Below, one piece after another: positions 26,183-34,086 of a DNA stretch of 64,000 nt (position 1 is its first letter; each line of letters starts with the position of its first letter). The DNA comes from Phenylobacterium sp. Root1290. Lineage in GTDB: Bacteria; Pseudomonadota; Alphaproteobacteria; Caulobacterales; Caulobacteraceae. The DNA is taken from assembly GCF_001425305.1 (NCBI RefSeq), contig NZ_LMEE01000001.1, positions 849 to 64,848 of the forward strand, read 5' to 3'. The notes under the pieces were generated by a model. The model saw only the letters and a program-made list of their open reading frames with translations, ran no database searches and was not told the origin of the DNA. Position numbers and translations under genes: made by a program.

Positions 26183-26947
26183 CTAAGCGCGAGCCTTAGG
26201 AAGAACGGACGCTTCGCCCCACTGATCAGGATCGTGCCCGTACACCACGACAGTGGCTGCCCCAGCGCGCGATAGCAGCGCATCGAGCGAACGGTTCATC
26301 TCAGGCCGCCTCGGATCTGACTCGTAGGGAAAGTGTCTGCTAGCTGCGATCTGGTGATTGTTGCAGGCGTCGCCGAGCAGGATGTGATCACCCAGCTCAC
26401 TTCGCACGCGCAGCGACTGATGCCCCGGCGTATGCCCGAAGGACGGGATGCAGGTAACAGATCCATCTCCGAAGAGGTCGTGTTCTCCGTCGATTTGCTT
26501 CACCTGGTGACCCAGATCGAAGAAGCGTCTCGGCAAATGGTGCTCAGCCGCAACCGCACGATCGAAGCCCGCCTGCCACTCCCGGCGCTGCACGACGACG
26601 GTAGCGTTTGGAACTTGGTGCAGGCCGCCGGCGTGGTCGAAGTGGAGATGTGAAAGCACGACCCATCGAACCCGCTGCGGATCGATGTCTAGCCGCTCCA
26701 ATTGCCGCGCCACCGCTTCCTCAGGCGTCACGGTAACGTCGATGTCGTGAGCGCGAAGGCCCTGGGTGTAGGCATCGTCTGCCTTGCCGATGTCAGCGTG
26801 CAAGCCGCAGTCAAAGAGCGCCACGCCCTGCGGATGCTCGATGACGTAGAATGGCAATGGCACCGTCGCACGGTCGCCGAACATTCCAAGCGCCTTGGCT
26901 GGGCTGTGGTACTGCCCGCACACGCAGCCAAACATGCGGATGGTCAT
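26183..26947 (-). CDS. Metallo-beta-lactamase-fold lactonase (AttM/AiiA-like)
   Basis: This 254-residue protein has metal motif HLHFDHAGG, a later GHTPGHQS and a GDACNN ligand aspartate, with the overall length and order of the N-acyl-homoserine lactonase / gamma-butyrolactonase family. It hydrolyses lactone rings in the cytoplasm. ATG 26947 follows GGAGGAAGTGATC. A copy of the operator seen before five other catabolic transcription units lies 127 bases upstream (27074-27099), suggesting that its job is lactone opening in catabolism rather than quorum quenching. Confidence 0.82.
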   Translation of the reverse strand: MTIRMFGCVCGQYHSPAKALGMFGDRATVPLPFYVIEHPQGVALFDCGLHADIGKADDAYTQGLRAHDIDVTVTPEEAVARQLERLDIDPQRVRWVVLSHLHFDHAGGLHQVPNATVVVQRREWQAGFDRAVAAEHHLPRRFFDLGHQVKQIDGEHDLFGDGSVTCIPSFGHTPGHQSLRVRSELGDHILLGDACNNHQIAASRHFPYESDPRRPEMNRSLDALLSRAGAATVVVYGHDPDQWGEASVLPKARA

Positions 26948-27073
26948 GATCACTTCCTCCACTACTTGAGGGCGCGGCGCCTTCTGGATGGCTTCGGCAA
27001 AGCTACATCCGTCCGCTTTATCGCGAGCGCCCCACTGCGTTCGCTACCCGGCCCGGCGAACACCGATCTTATC

Positions 27074-27099
27074 GACCAACATTATTCAGTGGATCAATT
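27074..27099. promoter_or_regulatory. Regulon operator, copy F
   Basis: Read on the minus strand this 26-base segment fits the shared operator (TTTTGGTCAATTGAC, one base, AATATTGGTC) at 18 of 26 positions; the GTTGGTC end is best kept. It is the most diverged of the six copies and lies upstream of the lactonase-like gene. Confidence 0.4.
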
Positions 27100-27182
27100 T
27101 AGTACAACTGCATAAATTTCGTCAGCTCGTGGACAGCAATCCTGGCGCAGAAGGGCCCGAGTGACACCTTCAAGCCCAGGCT

Positions 27183-27422
27183 TCAGTCTGTCGGCGCGTG
27201 CAGAAAGACATCGCCGTTGCGAAGCAGGTAGGCCTTCACTTCGTTGAGCTCGGCGGAATGCGCTAGTAGCGTGCGCAGCGCGATATCGGCCACCTCGCCG
27301 GCGAGCACGGCGAGCGGAGGGAGATCGCTCTCTGGCCAAGTGAAGATCAACTGCGTCCTCGTGTAGACGAGGTTGAAGCGCCCCCAGGTCGCCAACGAGC
27401 GGCTAGAAACCGCAGGCCTCAA
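27183..27422 (-). CDS. Hypothetical 79-residue protein (uncertain)
   Basis: I do not recognise this protein. Its composition is protein-like (WGRFNLVYTRTQLIFTWP, then a hydrophobic helix LAVLAGEVADIALRTLLAHS). It lies 50 bases after the MNT-HEPN gene in the same orientation. The only start is a TTG without a clear ribosome site, so the 5' end and even the reality of the gene are uncertain. Confidence 0.35.
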   Translation of the reverse strand: MRPAVSSRSLATWGRFNLVYTRTQLIFTWPESDLPPLAVLAGEVADIALRTLLAHSAELNEVKAYLLRNGDVFLHAPTD

Positions 27423-27472
27423 GCTCTCGAATGGACGGTGATTAGGCTTCTGGCGGCCGCAGCAAGCGGCGG

Positions 27473-28393
27473 CTACTGCGCTTTCGTCTCGGCGCGCAGG
27501 GTCGAGAGCCGCTCCTCGCAGGATTGCCGCACAAGGTCGGAGAGCACGCGGATGCGCTCGTCGATCCAGGTCAATTCCTCGGCGCTGATCTTGTAGTGCT
27601 CAGAGTAACGCGCATCGACATAAGCCCGCCTCAGAAGCTCGAAGCAGCGCTGCTCGAACTTCGTGCGGCGCGGCCATGCCGCCGTGAGCCGACCATCCAG
27701 CTGCTCGGCCTGGGATCTCAAAAAGTTCAGCTTGTGGGACTTGGGGCTGTAGAGCGTCTTGACCAGCAAAAGGCAGTGGTAAAGCCGCTCAGTCGCTTGG
27801 TGGAAGTCGAACGCCGCGATTTTCGGCGCATCATCATCGATCGCATGATGGGCTTGGCGAACGAATTGCTGAGCTCCCCCAAACCACTCACGGAAGAACC
27901 CCTCCGCCTCCACCAGGGCTTCGGCAGGCTCGAGCTTTTTGGGCCTCTCGAATTGATTGCCGGGCGCCTCGTAGAGCACCACCCCATCCCGGACGATATC
28001 GGTGAAGAAGTAGCGCCCATGCTTCAGCCGCTTGTTCACATCCGAGAGGCTATGGACGATGAAGTTCACCGGCGCTGTCAGCCGATGGGCGATCTGGTAC
28101 TCGCGCAAGAGATGGTCGTCGGCGCCGGCCCAGAACTCCAGGATGTCCGTCAGCCGCTCGTGGTTCACGACCACCAGCAGGTCGTAGTCGGACACGTAGC
28201 CGCCGACCGGATCGTCCACCCAATCGCCGCGGGCGTGCGATCCGAACAGGATCACCTTCAGGATCTGGCCGTCGCGCTTGTGTTCCGAGTGACCGCCTTC
28301 GATCACCGCCTCGAACTCCGAGAACAGAACCTCGACGGCGCGCCCTAGTTCGCGTCGCTTGGCCTCCGGAAGATGATCCAGGCTCGTCTTCAT
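27473..28393 (-). CDS. Nucleotidyltransferase-HEPN fusion (MNT-HEPN)
   Basis: This 306-residue protein has an N-terminal minimal nucleotidyltransferase domain with GSHARGDW (G51-S52) and SDYDL (D69, D71), the two-metal aspartates. The C-terminal half is a HEPN-type helical domain (FHQATERLYHCLLLVKTLY). In known MNT-HEPN pairs the transferase adenylylates and silences a HEPN ribonuclease toxin. Here both are in one chain, a form also seen in antibiotic-nucleotidyltransferase-like proteins. Its role is probably toxin-antitoxin or stress control; I saw no convincing R-x4-6-H ribonuclease motif, so the HEPN part may be non-catalytic. Confidence 0.7.
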   Translation of the reverse strand: MKTSLDHLPEAKRRELGRAVEVLFSEFEAVIEGGHSEHKRDGQILKVILFGSHARGDWVDDPVGGYVSDYDLLVVVNHERLTDILEFWAGADDHLLREYQIAHRLTAPVNFIVHSLSDVNKRLKHGRYFFTDIVRDGVVLYEAPGNQFERPKKLEPAEALVEAEGFFREWFGGAQQFVRQAHHAIDDDAPKIAAFDFHQATERLYHCLLLVKTLYSPKSHKLNFLRSQAEQLDGRLTAAWPRRTKFEQRCFELLRRAYVDARYSEHYKISAEELTWIDERIRVLSDLVRQSCEERLSTLRAETKAQ

Positions 28394-28447
28394 GACCCTA
28401 TGTCCCGTGAACCAGCCAAGGTTGCAAGGCGGCTGCGCCTCTACACC

Positions 28448-29113
28448 TCAAGCGCCAGGCGCGCCGAGCAGCTTTAAATAGCCGCCTTCCGATAGGGCCC
28501 GCCCCGTTCGCACCAAGCGGATCGCGGCATCGCGTATGGAAGAGGTCCTCCAGTCATACCGACGGACCGCCTCCTCCCCGAATATCTCGGCCGCAACCTG
28601 CCGATAGGTCGCCTGCGCCTGGGCGGCGTCGAGCGCCCTCAGCATCCGGTGAAGACGTTTGCTTTGCTGAGCTGTCAGATCGACCGGCGGAACATCGCCG
28701 CGCAGGATGCGCTCCAGATCCGCAACGCCTCTGAGCGCAGCGGAAAACGACCCCGTGATCGGGACAATCGCCGCGAGCGGTTCGCACGGCTCGCATCCTT
28801 CGACATAGGCTTGCAGGCCGCCACGCAGCTTTACATGCACGCCTCCCCTTGTGCGCCGCTGGGCGATTACGCCGGCGAGCTCGTTCAGGCGCAGACCGTC
28901 GTCCAAGGCCGCGCGCTGCAAGCACACGACATGGGTTGGGGCGACATCGGGGCGCCAGAATACGTGGTCGTCGGCTTCGGCCTCCGGGTCGACCCAGAAC
29001 TGCAGGCCCCACCTCTGGGGTTCGGCCTCGGCCGTCGTGGCCTGCTCCCGATAGCTATGATTTCGGCGCAGGAACTCCCACGCGAAATCCGTACGTCGAA
29101 GGGTTCGCATCAT
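28448..29113 (-). CDS. DUF6499/DUF2285-type regulator of conjugative elements
   Basis: This 221-residue protein has an N-terminal DFAWEFLRRNHSYREQ segment typical of the DUF6499 family and a C-terminal DUF2285-like helical region (YRQVAAEIFGEEAVRRYDWRTSSIRDAAIRL). Such proteins are near-constant companions of integrative conjugative elements in Alphaproteobacteria, probably as DNA-binding regulators. I begin at the ATG-ATG pair (29113) because the domain starts there; the ribosome site is poor. No conjugation genes are seen nearby. Confidence 0.65.
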   Translation of the reverse strand: MMRTLRRTDFAWEFLRRNHSYREQATTAEAEPQRWGLQFWVDPEAEADDHVFWRPDVAPTHVVCLQRAALDDGLRLNELAGVIAQRRTRGGVHVKLRGGLQAYVEGCEPCEPLAAIVPITGSFSAALRGVADLERILRGDVPPVDLTAQQSKRLHRMLRALDAAQAQATYRQVAAEIFGEEAVRRYDWRTSSIRDAAIRLVRTGRALSEGGYLKLLGAPGA

Positions 29114-29504
29114 CGAAGCACCCCGCCAGCTGGACCATCTGCCACCATGGAATGCGACCAGGTCCGCTAAGCCGAGCTTTGAGAGGCTATTCGGCGCCCA
29201 TTTTGGTCTTTGCGCCACAGACTGGCGCATCGCGCGCCAGCCTCCGGCGCGTCTACGTCAGCAATGCCCTCAAAGCCGCCAGCCCGTGAGGCCCGCCGCG
29301 CCACGCCGGGAACTGCCGATGTCCAGGACCGTGAGATCGTCCCGGCTTGCCGTCCCGAAGCCTGGCTGTGGCGCGGGTTCACCCGGAGATATCACCCGAA
29401 CCTACCGGTGGGTGAAGACGCCGAAGAAATTACAACTATACTTTGAGTCGACATGCACAACACGCTGGGCGGCGGCGCCCTCGAACACCACCGATCGGAG
29501 GGGC
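29114..29504. other. Gene-free divergent promoter region
   Basis: This 391-base gap lies between two divergently oriented regulator genes. Just upstream of the right-hand gene there is an AT-richer segment around 29428-29458 (ATTACAACTATACTTTGAG) that could carry the promoter. I see no gene, hairpin or repeat in the rest. Confidence 0.4.
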
Positions 29505-30029
29505 ATGGACGACGACGCGCCAGGCAGTGTTCCTAGCCAGAACGCTCTCCTAGCCGCAGCGCTGCGCTCCGTGCGGCGCGCCCGTGGCATGCGCGCCGGA
29601 GAAGTCGCCCTGGCCATGGGCCTGCCTTTGCGCACCTACCAGCACTTCGAGGAGGGCTCTGGCCCCTTCGATCTCGAACGTGTCCGCCTTTTTGCCGACG
29701 CGACCGATAGCGACCCATTCGCCATTGTCGCCAGCATCTGGCTGCGCTCACCGGAGTTCGCCGTGCGATCCATCGACAGCAAGCCGATGGTCGTCATGAT
29801 GCTGGCGCTCAGCCCGTTCCACGAAGAAATGGGAGAGGATCTTGCTCTCATCGAGCCGCGCGTCTGGTGGGGCGGGTTCAGGCGCTTGTTCCAAGACCTT
29901 GGCGAGCACGTTCGCAAACGAGATCTGACCGCCGAGACCTGGCTCGACGAACAGGCCACGCGCCTGGGCCTGCGCCCTTCATTCCTGCCGAAGGGCCGTC
30001 GGCGGTGGCCGCAAGACGACGCCGACTGA
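29505..30029 (+). CDS. XRE-type helix-turn-helix regulator
   Basis: This 174-residue protein has an N-terminal Cro/CI-type helix-turn-helix (LRSVRRARGMRAGEVALAMG, then LRTYQHFEEG). The C-terminal 90 residues form an unrecognised helical domain (SKPMVVMMLALSPFHEE). CGGAGGGGC precedes ATG 29505. Similar regulators accompany DUF2285 proteins in alphaproteobacterial mobile elements, and here the two are divergent neighbours, so they may form one regulatory switch. Confidence 0.7.
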   Translation: MDDDAPGSVPSQNALLAAALRSVRRARGMRAGEVALAMGLPLRTYQHFEEGSGPFDLERVRLFADATDSDPFAIVASIWLRSPEFAVRSIDSKPMVVMMLALSPFHEEMGEDLALIEPRVWWGGFRRLFQDLGEHVRKRDLTAETWLDEQATRLGLRPSFLPKGRRRWPQDDAD

Positions 30030-30134
30030 CGTTCGGCGCCCACCCGCACTGACGCGCCCTGCTAGGGCTCTCCCCATTCTGACGCCACGCAAGGCATGCG
30101 CCCTCCTCTGAGAGGAAGGGCGCCGCCCTCGGAT

Positions 30135-30150
30135 TTCGTACACGTACGAA
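30135..30150. promoter_or_regulatory. Perfect palindrome, operator-like (upstream copy)
   Basis: TTCGTACACGTACGAA is palindromic with the exception of the central AC (two 7-base arms). Its CGTAC-NN-GTACG core recurs 53 bases downstream at 30189-30202, before the flavin amine oxidase gene. Confidence 0.55.
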
Positions 30151-30188
30151 GTGTGATTGACGGACCCCGGATATTGGGAATATCGTTT

Positions 30189-30202
30189 CCGTACGCGTAC
30201 GG
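30189..30202. promoter_or_regulatory. Perfect palindrome, operator-like (downstream copy)
   Basis: CCGTACGCGTACGG has arms CCGTAC and GTACGG around GC. It shares the CGTAC-NN-GTACG core with the site at 30135-30150. It lies 47 bases upstream of ATG 30250. The regulator is not obvious; a TetR-type dimer is the usual user of such sites. Confidence 0.55.
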
Positions 30203-30249
30203 TATGTACTGGCGACCGATCAGGCTGTGCCCCCGCGGAGAGGAAAGAG

Positions 30250-31719
30250 ATGGCCAGTGGTCCGCACAACGAACACGACGAAAGACGTGAGCATCTTTCG
30301 CTTTCGCGCCGGAGCGCCCTTGGCGTGGCGGTGGGCTTGACCGCGATGGGTGCTCAAGCCGCCGCCGCCCGGACGACAAACGTTGTCGACGTCGTGGTCG
30401 TGGGCGCTGGCTTCGCCGGCTTGACGACGGCTCGACGGCTTCGCGCCAGCGGGCATAGCGTTGTAGTCCTTGAGGCCGACGAACGCGTGGGCGGCCGCAC
30501 CAAGCCAGGACGCATCGCCGGCGAAGTGGTCGATTTAGGCGGGCAATGGGTCGGTCCCACCCAGACCCGTCTGCTCGCTTTGGCGAAGGAACTCGGAGTC
30601 TCGACCTACCCGCAATTCGACGCCGGCAAGAATATCATCGACATCGGCGGTCACCGTGTCGCCTACGAAGGCGAAACCCCGCGCCTCGTCCCGGAGGCCA
30701 TGCCGGAATTCATTGAGGTCATCGGCAAGATCGAGGCGATGGCGGCGAAGGTGCCGGCGGCGCAGCCTTGGCAGGCTGCGGACGCCGAGCAGCTCGACGC
30801 CCAGACCGTGGAGAGCTGGCTGGTCCTCAACGCGAAACATCCTGCCGTCCGGACGATGATCCGGCTCATGACGCGCGCTGTGTTCTCCGCCGAGACCGGA
30901 CAAATCTCGCTCCTCTATTTTCTGGCCTACGCCGCCGCCGCTGGTGATTTCAACGCCCTGATCTCCACGCGTGGTGGAGCGCAGGACTCCTTGTTCGAGG
31001 GCGGCGTTTGGCAGCTCGCTCAGAAGATGGCCGCCGAACTGGGCGCGGCGGTCGTGCTGGAGGCGCCCGTCCAGTCAATCTCGCAAAACAATGATGGGGT
31101 GACCGTCGCCACGCCGAAGGGCGATTGGCGCGCCCGCCAGGTCGTGGTCACCGCCCCACCGGCGATCGCAAGCCGGATCGAGTACGCACCGCCGCTCCCG
31201 GCGCAGCGCGACGGCCTGACCCAACGGATGCCGTTGGGCTGCGTCATCAAGGTGCACGTGTCCTACTCGCGCCCCTTCTGGCGGGAGGAAGGTCTGACCG
31301 GGCTGGTGCTGTCTGATCGCACTGAGTTCGGGCCATGGTTCGACCATTCGCCAACGGTCGGTTCAACGGGCTCGCTGGTGGGCTTCTTCGATGGAGCGCC
31401 TGCACAGCGATGGGCTGACCGGCCCGTCGAGGCACGACGCGGACAGGTGCTGAAGGATCTCGCCCTCTATCTCGGCGACGCCGCGCTATCGCCTGTCGAG
31501 TACCTCGAAGAGGTCTGGACCCGCGCGCCGCTTAACCGCGGCGGCTACGTCTCGGTCCCAGGCCCGGGCGTCCTCACCGCGTTCGGTCCTGCTCTGCGAG
31601 AGCCCTTCGGCCGCATCCACTGGGCGGGGACCGAAACGGCCGATGCGTGGGTCGGTTACATCGATGGAGCCATCCGCTCCGGCGAGCGCGTCGCCCAGGA
31701 GGTGGCGGCAAAGCTATGA
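30250..31719 (+). CDS. Flavin monoamine oxidase family protein
   Basis: This 489-residue protein has an N-terminal twin-arginine-like leader (LSRRSALG at 18-25, then a hydrophobic stretch), the FAD dinucleotide motif GAGFAG (52-57), the GGRT element (RVGGRTKPG), and the C-terminal amine-oxidase signature HWAGTETAD followed by GYIDGAIRSG. It oxidises amines to aldehydes with oxygen, probably in the periplasm if the leader works. Start ATG 30250 follows GAGAGGAAAGAG. Two matching palindromes lie upstream. It opens a run of genes ending with a SnoaL-like protein. Confidence 0.87.
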   Translation: MASGPHNEHDERREHLSLSRRSALGVAVGLTAMGAQAAAARTTNVVDVVVVGAGFAGLTTARRLRASGHSVVVLEADERVGGRTKPGRIAGEVVDLGGQWVGPTQTRLLALAKELGVSTYPQFDAGKNIIDIGGHRVAYEGETPRLVPEAMPEFIEVIGKIEAMAAKVPAAQPWQAADAEQLDAQTVESWLVLNAKHPAVRTMIRLMTRAVFSAETGQISLLYFLAYAAAAGDFNALISTRGGAQDSLFEGGVWQLAQKMAAELGAAVVLEAPVQSISQNNDGVTVATPKGDWRARQVVVTAPPAIASRIEYAPPLPAQRDGLTQRMPLGCVIKVHVSYSRPFWREEGLTGLVLSDRTEFGPWFDHSPTVGSTGSLVGFFDGAPAQRWADRPVEARRGQVLKDLALYLGDAALSPVEYLEEVWTRAPLNRGGYVSVPGPGVLTAFGPALREPFGRIHWAGTETADAWVGYIDGAIRSGERVAQEVAAKL

Positions 31720-31847
31720 CACGCTGCGGGCACACATCGGACCGCCGCCGCGCGACCACCTGGACAGTCGCGGCAGCGTCGTTCTTCGCCTCGTCCAGCC
31801 TGGGCGCTCGCTTCCGCGCGGTCCACTACCTGAAGGCGGTCGCATGA
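31716..31847 (+). CDS. Possible 43-residue small protein coupled to both neighbours
   Basis: An ATG at 31716 overlaps the amine-oxidase stop as ATGA. The frame then stays open for 43 codons and ends in TGA at 31845-31847, where it overlaps the ATG of the enoyl-CoA hydratase gene, again as ATGA. The peptide is basic at the start (TSDRRRATT) with a weakly hydrophobic middle (WTVAAASFFASSSLGA). I know no family for it. The double overlap is the only support; the enoyl-CoA hydratase frame is also open through this stretch. Confidence 0.35.
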   Translation: MTRCGHTSDRRRATTWTVAAASFFASSSLGARFRAVHYLKAVA

Positions 31848-32635
31848 CTGCCCATTGCCCGATCAATCCCCTCATCGCCGTGGGTCGCAGCGGCGGACGC
31901 GTGGACCTGTGCCTGAACCGTCCGGCCCAGTTCAACGCGCTGTCCGAGGAATTGCTCGTCGCACTAAAGGACGAGCTGGCGAGTATCGCGACGGACTCTT
32001 CGGTGCGGTGTGTCGTGCTGTCGGGCGCGGGGTCTGCGTTCTGCGCTGGTCACGACCTGGGCAAGGCGCGAGGATCTCATCGCCTCGAGCACTATCGGCA
32101 GCTCTTCGCACATTGCGCGGACGTGATGGGGGCGATCATAGCCCTGCCCGTTCCAGTCATCGCTCGCGTCCAAGGCGTCGCCACCGCCGCTGGCTGCCAG
32201 CTCGTGGCCAGCTGCGACCTCGCCGTCGCGTCGGACACAGCTCGCTTCGCCATTTCGGGGGTCAATGTCGGGCTGTTCTGCTCGCCGCCGGCCGCCGCGC
32301 TTGCGCACGATGTCCCGACCAAGCGCGCCTTTGAAATGCTCGTGGCGTCCCGCTTCATCGACGCGGCCACCGCCGAGACCTGGGGCCTCATCAACAAGGT
32401 CACGCCCGCCACCGAACTCGACGCGGCCGTCGACGCCCTCGTGGGGGCGATCATGGCCAAGAGCCCGGAGGCCCTTCGCTACGGAAAAGCCCTGCTTCAT
32501 GCCCAGCCTCCGAGAACACGCGCGGCGGCCCATGCCTTGGCGGGCGATCTCATGGCGAGAAACATGATGGAGGAAGACGCTGGCGAAGGCGTCGACGCCT
32601 TCTTCGAAAAGCGCCCTGCGGTCTGGAAAAGCTGA
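31844..32635 (+). CDS. Enoyl-CoA hydratase/isomerase family protein
   Basis: This 263-residue protein has crotonase fold landmarks: SGAGSAFCAGHDL (first oxyanion-hole strand) and ARVQGVATAAGCQLVASCDL (second), with SGVNVGLFCSPPA after it. It hydrates or isomerises enoyl-CoA esters in the cytoplasm. The start at 31844 fits the family length; the in-frame upstream extension is rejected. It lies in a row with the amine oxidase gene before and the metallo-hydrolase gene 61 bases after. Confidence 0.85.
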   Translation: MTAHCPINPLIAVGRSGGRVDLCLNRPAQFNALSEELLVALKDELASIATDSSVRCVVLSGAGSAFCAGHDLGKARGSHRLEHYRQLFAHCADVMGAIIALPVPVIARVQGVATAAGCQLVASCDLAVASDTARFAISGVNVGLFCSPPAAALAHDVPTKRAFEMLVASRFIDAATAETWGLINKVTPATELDAAVDALVGAIMAKSPEALRYGKALLHAQPPRTRAAAHALAGDLMARNMMEEDAGEGVDAFFEKRPAVWKS

Positions 32636-32696
32636 TGCCGCACGCACACGGCAAACCAACCAGCGACGATGCCTTCAACCCTTCGGAGCGAGTGTC

Positions 32697-33518
32697 ATGA
32701 AGATCAGGCAGATTCGAAACGCTACGCTGGTCATCGAGTATGGCGGCGTAAAATTCCTCGTTGATCCTTGGCTCGCGCCCAAGGATTCAATGCCGGCGTT
32801 TCCAGGTTGCGCGAACCCGCACCTTCGCCAGCCTACGGCCCCCTTGCCGGCGGCGATCGAAGAGATCGTGGACGTCGATGCGGTCATCCTGACGCACATC
32901 CATTCCGACCACTGGGACCACACGGCCGCTGAGCATATCCCGGCCGACATGCCGATCTTTGTGCAACACGCGACTGACCGGGTGCTGGTCAGCCAGGCCG
33001 GCTCCATCGACCTTGAGGGCGGTCCTCACGTCAGATTCGTCGAAGGCAAGGCCTTCACCGACGTTCGCGTGCTCACCGGAAACCCTCAATTCAAGGGCGT
33101 GAAGCTCAAGAAGGTGCCTGGCCAACATGGGTCTGATGAGGCGCTTGGGCTCGCGCATGACGCCCTGCAGGAAGTGTGCGGCATCGTCTTCAGCCACCCG
33201 GACGAGAAGATCCTCTATCTCGCCGGCGACACGGTTTGGAACGAGTACGTCGAGGCCAATATCCGGCAGTACCAGCCCGACGTCATCATCGTGAATGCTG
33301 GTGACGCCCAGGCGCCAGGGCTGGGCAGCATCATCATGAACAACGAGGACGTCTGCTCGGTCTGCGCCGCAGCGCCTTCGGCGACGATCATCGCAAGCCA
33401 CCTTGAAGCCGCCCACCACGCCCTCAACACGCGGGCCGCACTTCGCCGCCACCTGACCGAAGCTGGCTTGCTCGATCGGGTTCTCATCCCCGCCGATGGC
33501 GAAACCTGCACAGTCTGA
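32697..33518 (+). CDS. Metallo-beta-lactamase-fold hydrolase (UlaG-like), stand-alone
   Basis: This 273-residue cytoplasmic protein is homologous to the MBL half of the fusion at 5204-6547: metal motif HIHSDH (H67, H69, D71, H72), FLVDPWLAPKDSMP near the start, and LYLAGDTVWNEYVEANIRQ in the second half. No signal peptide is present here, unlike the fused protein. GGAG precedes ATG 32697. The neighbouring gene encodes the SnoaL-like domain, so the same two activities are split. The reaction is unknown. Confidence 0.82.
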   Translation: MKIRQIRNATLVIEYGGVKFLVDPWLAPKDSMPAFPGCANPHLRQPTAPLPAAIEEIVDVDAVILTHIHSDHWDHTAAEHIPADMPIFVQHATDRVLVSQAGSIDLEGGPHVRFVEGKAFTDVRVLTGNPQFKGVKLKKVPGQHGSDEALGLAHDALQEVCGIVFSHPDEKILYLAGDTVWNEYVEANIRQYQPDVIIVNAGDAQAPGLGSIIMNNEDVCSVCAAAPSATIIASHLEAAHHALNTRAALRRHLTEAGLLDRVLIPADGETCTV

Positions 33519-33546
33519 AACGGCTGCAGAGAAGGAAACCAAGTCG

Positions 33547-33957
33547 ATGTCGATCGAAGACAACAAGAAGCTGGTTGAAGAGTTCTACGCCGCCTTGGAT
33601 CGGGCCGAGTTCGACCGGATGGGAGAATTCTGCCACCCGGATTTCGTCTTCTATTCCCAGGTGGACACCCCAAAGCCCGGCGTCACCGGGCTGATCGATT
33701 CCGAACGTCCGAGCTTCGAAGCGTTTGAAAGCTACAGCTTTGCGCTCAAGCAAATGGTGGCAGAGGGGGACAAGGTCGCAGCCTATCTGCTGTTTGAAGG
33801 CAAGAACCACGTTCGACAGCTCGGAGCCTTGGCGCCGCTCAACAAAGATCTGCGCATGTCGGTGTTTTGCCTCCTGACGATTAAGGACGGGAAGATCATC
33901 GAAAAGCGCGCGCATATCGACGGCGCCGACGCCATCGCCCAACTGTCGGCAGCCTGA
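33547..33957 (+). CDS. SnoaL-like / NTF2-fold protein
   Basis: This 136-residue protein has the short alpha-beta cone fold of SnoaL-like polyketide-cyclase/limonene-hydrolase relatives (NKKLVEEFYAALDRAEFDRM start; LTIKDGKIIEKRAHID end). It is the separate counterpart of residues 308-447 of the fusion at 5204-6547. The start MSIEDN follows GAGAAGGAAACC; an earlier ATG at 33496 would overlap the metallo-hydrolase gene. The pocket could bind or convert a small hydrophobic compound. Confidence 0.75.
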   Translation: MSIEDNKKLVEEFYAALDRAEFDRMGEFCHPDFVFYSQVDTPKPGVTGLIDSERPSFEAFESYSFALKQMVAEGDKVAAYLLFEGKNHVRQLGALAPLNKDLRMSVFCLLTIKDGKIIEKRAHIDGADAIAQLSAA

Positions 33958-34086
33958 CTCAAGGCTAGGGGCGTGCTGCTCCGCCCCACTCGCCTGCCCG
34001 TTCGACGTCGTTCGTCGACAACGCCGCGACGGTCTCTTTCGCGATCGCGCTTTTGCGACGTCACCAGCCCCCGCTAAGTTTGCTCG

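Noticed and set aside
26183..26947. Quorum-quenching as the main role of the lactonase-like gene
   Set aside because: The family allows it, but the shared operator and catabolic neighbours make a metabolic lactonase more likely; no luxI/luxR genes are present.
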